Assembly: GCF_963966145.1 (NCBI RefSeq)
Contig: NC_091046.1
Location: forward strand, 41,788,001-41,852,000
Origin: Tenebrio molitor
Lineage: Eukaryota > Arthropoda > Insecta > Coleoptera > Tenebrionidae
Direction: 5' to 3'
DNA: 64,000 bases
The position numbers and the translations under genes were made by a program. The notes under the pieces are model-generated. The model was not told the DNA's origin. It did no database searches and saw only the letters and a program-made list of their open reading frames with translations. The stretch's first letter is position 1. Each line of letters begins with the position of its first letter. Below are positions 60,655 through 64,000 of the stretch, piece by piece.

Positions 60655-63600
60655 TACACCTGGCATCAAGTATCATTTCCTGTCCACCTTTGTAGAAATA
60701 AGTGTAAAATGTGAATAACTATCATTTTGTCATCTCCACCTTACGCCAATTTTCTAAACTAATATCAACTTGTTTATGGTCATTAATGGATGTAACGGTT
60801 GAATAACCCTAAACCATCTATGAAATCTACTAAAATAAAAATATTATTGAAAAAATAACGTTTCCAAACCAATTGTACTTGACTGAAAAGCTCTGCAGGA
60901 TAATTAAAAAAAAAAAACCTGATTCACAAAACTGTTTGTTTTTTTTTACATAAAATAACGAAACAAATGATCAAAAAGTAACAATAACAACGATACGGAA
61001 AATTACTTGAACCGGATTACGCACAAAAGAACGAAAAAAAAAACACATAGAAACTGAAGATTCTCGGTCAGTGCGCGCTTTCTTAAATTTTTATACCTAC
61101 ATTTTATGCAGACCAATTAATTTAATCCATATCGCATTTGACAGATTCTAATTAATAAATTAAAGTAATGAAAACATCACTGAAAGAACAGCTTTCACAT
61201 TCGACGTACTAAAAGCGACTTTTTTCTTCTTGTTCCCTTGATGTTCCGATCTGTTCGGCGTGCACTTGACCGTTTAAATGACCACAATTCCTCTCAAGTT
61301 TGACGGTGGTAGTTAACTAAGCCGGTTGTAGAACTTGAAGGTTTTCCTAAGTACGCTACTGAATTAATTACCGTACAAAAGCTGTGCTTCTGTCATTACG
61401 GCGGAGCTTTAGGGCTTTCCGGAGCCCGATGACTTGATTAGTGGTCGGCCGCACTATCATTTTTGCTCCTGAAAAGGCAAACCACTCGACATTTCACCAT
61501 TTTTAATGCACATTGGTTCGCATTAGTCCCACATCTACGCCCCCGCGAAAAAAAACGCTGCGTAATGCAGAGCGTTGCCAAATAGGTGGTCCGGCCTAAG
61601 GATTAATAAAGCAATTATTATAATTTATTGCCTAGTGCAAATAGGCATAGTATCGTAGTGAATAGGTGGGTGTACGTTGCTTGTTCAAATATTAGCTGTA
61701 CATATAGCGAATCGGAAATATGCCCGGCCCGTTATGTACACGTAATCTGAAAATAATGTAATAGAGGAACTTGAACTTTGCTGAAACCGAAACGGAGGAT
61801 TTATGGCTACTCCATTTAGATCCGAAGAGATAAAGAGTGTTCATTTTCACTATTATTTCGCGCTGTTCTCGTTTCAGATCGGACTGGTATTTAACTATTC
61901 TTAATTCGGAAGTCTGACAAAGCACGCCCGGTTAATGGAACAACAAACTTAATAAAAATTAAATGCCTTGTCTCATTTGCTCTAATCCCATTGGAGAGAT
62001 TTACTGCGGCGAGTCGCTCTTTATGCACAAACGAACCTCGTTCGGCCTAAAATTCGCCATTCTGTGCGCGCAAAAATCAAAAATTATGCACGGGGCGACT
62101 CTCCCGTTTTATTATTCCTGAAAAACAACCGCTCCGCCTTCATAAATATTCCGCTCCTTTGCAGCGCCTTGTACGGCAAATTGGCTCAAATCGAGCAAAA
62201 AATCTAGGTGGAACTAATTAAAGTTTTCATCCATTACTTACGAGTACTTATCCATTACGTCGTAACACGGTTACTTTTGATAACGAATGCATGAAACTAG
62301 AAAGTAAGGAAAGCAAAATAAAACTCGGGCGTAATTTCGACTGATACTCCCAGTTTCACGAACAAAAGCGATTTGGAAGTTTCAGGAATATACCTGCCCC
62401 GTCTGGTCATAACAAATTTTAACTTTGTTCATTAAAATAAGTAGGTACGGCTTGATCCGATCCGGGAGGACCGCAAAGGAGAGACACCGCAACTTCCAAT
62501 CGTCCCGATTTTGATAGAATTGGTCCTCTGCGGCATCACAGCATCAAGACCTGATTACTCGATTCCACATTTGATGCTGATGTTCGATTTAATTTAAATT
62601 TTTTATACTCCCAAACGACGATTTGTCTGCGACCTCCACTCGAAAATAATCAATATCTAACGGTTACCAAGCGGAGTTCTTACAATCCCGTTTATCCCAA
62701 AAACACAAATTGAAACATGAAATTGGAAAGCACCGGTGCCGAAAAAAGTGCAACAAAGGCGATCTCCTTCGATTGGAATTTGTGTACTTTTAATAAATCC
62801 TACACTTAGCTAATCCGCGATAAGCGGATTATCTAATACTCTGTGGTACAAAGATTATCTTAATTTATTCAGACAAAAATCCGGTTGTTAACAGCCGAAA
62901 GAGGTCCACACCGTTAATTATATCACACGTTCTTACTAATTCGTCAGGTGAAGCTGTCACAATGGTGTGCTCACGTGGGCAGTACCTCTGAACACTTCTA
63001 TAGGTCACAGCTCGGTAGAAAGCGGTGGTATTTATCGGGAGTTGCCGGCACCATCGGGGTGGGTTTGAGCCATTCCTGCAAGCTTTCGCAACCGAGATTG
63101 TACTTCCTGAAAAGCACGTTTCTGAACACAATCGCTTCATTACCAACTAACTGTGCCAAATCATTATCTCATTGGAAAAAAACGTTGTACCGCTATCGGG
63201 TATCAAGCTGAGTACCTGCACCATGACTGGTACCGAGCTTGGTTGCTTCATTAGACGACACCGACCGCTGATTGTAATTATTAGAAAATGAAGACTCGTC
63301 CCACCTTAGGCACTGTTTGTTCTTGGCAGTGAAATTTTTTCGTTTGGCACAACGTACTTGAACGAATTTCCCTGGCAATGACCTGGCACATGAACGTAGT
63401 ATGTATGCATTTTGTCACATCGCAATCCGACTGCTTTCACTGGAGCCGCTATCGCCTCCAATAAAACGCCTTATCTCAACTATTTCGAATAAATTTCGAT
63501 GTGGGTAGGCCATTTTATTCAGTCGAGAACTTCCAGGCTAGTTCCTACACAAAGTAGATACTCCGGTATCGGCGCAGATAAATCCGAAGAGAGACATTCG

Positions 63601-64000
63601 AACAACCTCCAGAAGGAAGCGTCCGTAATTATACTAATTAATAACAATTTACCTTAGAAATTATCGTTATCTTGGCAACAAGATTTCTGGCAGCTCGTGA
63701 AATACAACCGGCGATAACAAACAAGAACAGAAAAAGAGAGTACTCGAGCTGAATTACGACATAACGTGTGAAAGCAATAATCGTGAAAAATAGGGGTCGT
63801 AAAGCGCGCAGGTTATTAAAGAAAATCCATTCCGACTAAACAGCCAAATCTATTAGGAAAATCCAGTTTGGACGACTTTTCCATTCGGCTTAGCGAGCGT
63901 TCGCCAAATTGGCTGCATTAATTTGACCAGGGCGTCCAAAAAGAAGAAACAAACAACAAAACGAAATAAGCCGCTTCAATTTGAATTAAACAATTTCTGA
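60655..64000. other. Non-coding sequence to the window edge
   Basis: AT-rich, with GC-richer patches near 61240-61560 and 62940-63110. I found no coding exon, ratchet site or repeat ends. Confidence 0.35.

Overview
The window looks like insect nuclear DNA, probably from a beetle (a guess from base composition and repeat style). It is AT-rich, has almost no long open frames, and is full of short inverted-repeat elements. A dead Tc1/mariner transposon carries a short spliceosomal intron. There are no bacterial operons, tRNA, rRNA or CRISPR arrays that I can see.

The window appears to be mostly the introns of one large minus-strand gene that starts beyond the right edge and ends beyond the left edge. 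Two pieces of it are convincingly coding. One is a 596-codon first coding exon at 34902-36690, encoding a basic, serine-rich, mostly disordered protein. It ends at a consensus splice donor, with a likely 3' splice site at 36831 just upstream of its start codon. The other is a small exon at 2767-2914 encoding a 49-codon coiled-coil and proline-rich N-terminus. Both end one base into a glycine codon, so both can join the same downstream exon left of position 1. That is what alternative promoters of one gene would give. I do not recognise the protein family.

Three minus-strand sites (8517/8518, 32760/32761, 56624/56625) have a pyrimidine tract, CAG and an immediate GTRAG donor, which is the zero-length-exon signature of recursive splicing. 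The first two share flanking sequence and look like copies of one ancestral site. Each of the three has another donor-like sequence 33-49 nt downstream. They form the most interesting system in the window: stepwise removal of very long introns.

Layout: 1-2.7 kb small inverted-repeat elements; 2.77-5.1 kb the alternative first exon, a GC-rich upstream region and degenerate repeats; 8.5 kb first ratchet site; 8.73-10.42 kb Minos-like Tc1 element; 11-31 kb introns with several MITE families and two copies of a ~0.6 kb repeat; 32.76 kb second ratchet site; 34.9-36.8 kb large exon; 38-43 kb two local tandem duplications; 47 and 52.7 kb two copies of one MITE, one interrupted by another element; 56.62 kb third ratchet site; 59.6-60.7 kb Tc1 transposase relics and a mariner-type MITE; the rest is featureless AT-rich sequence with scattered GC-richer islands.
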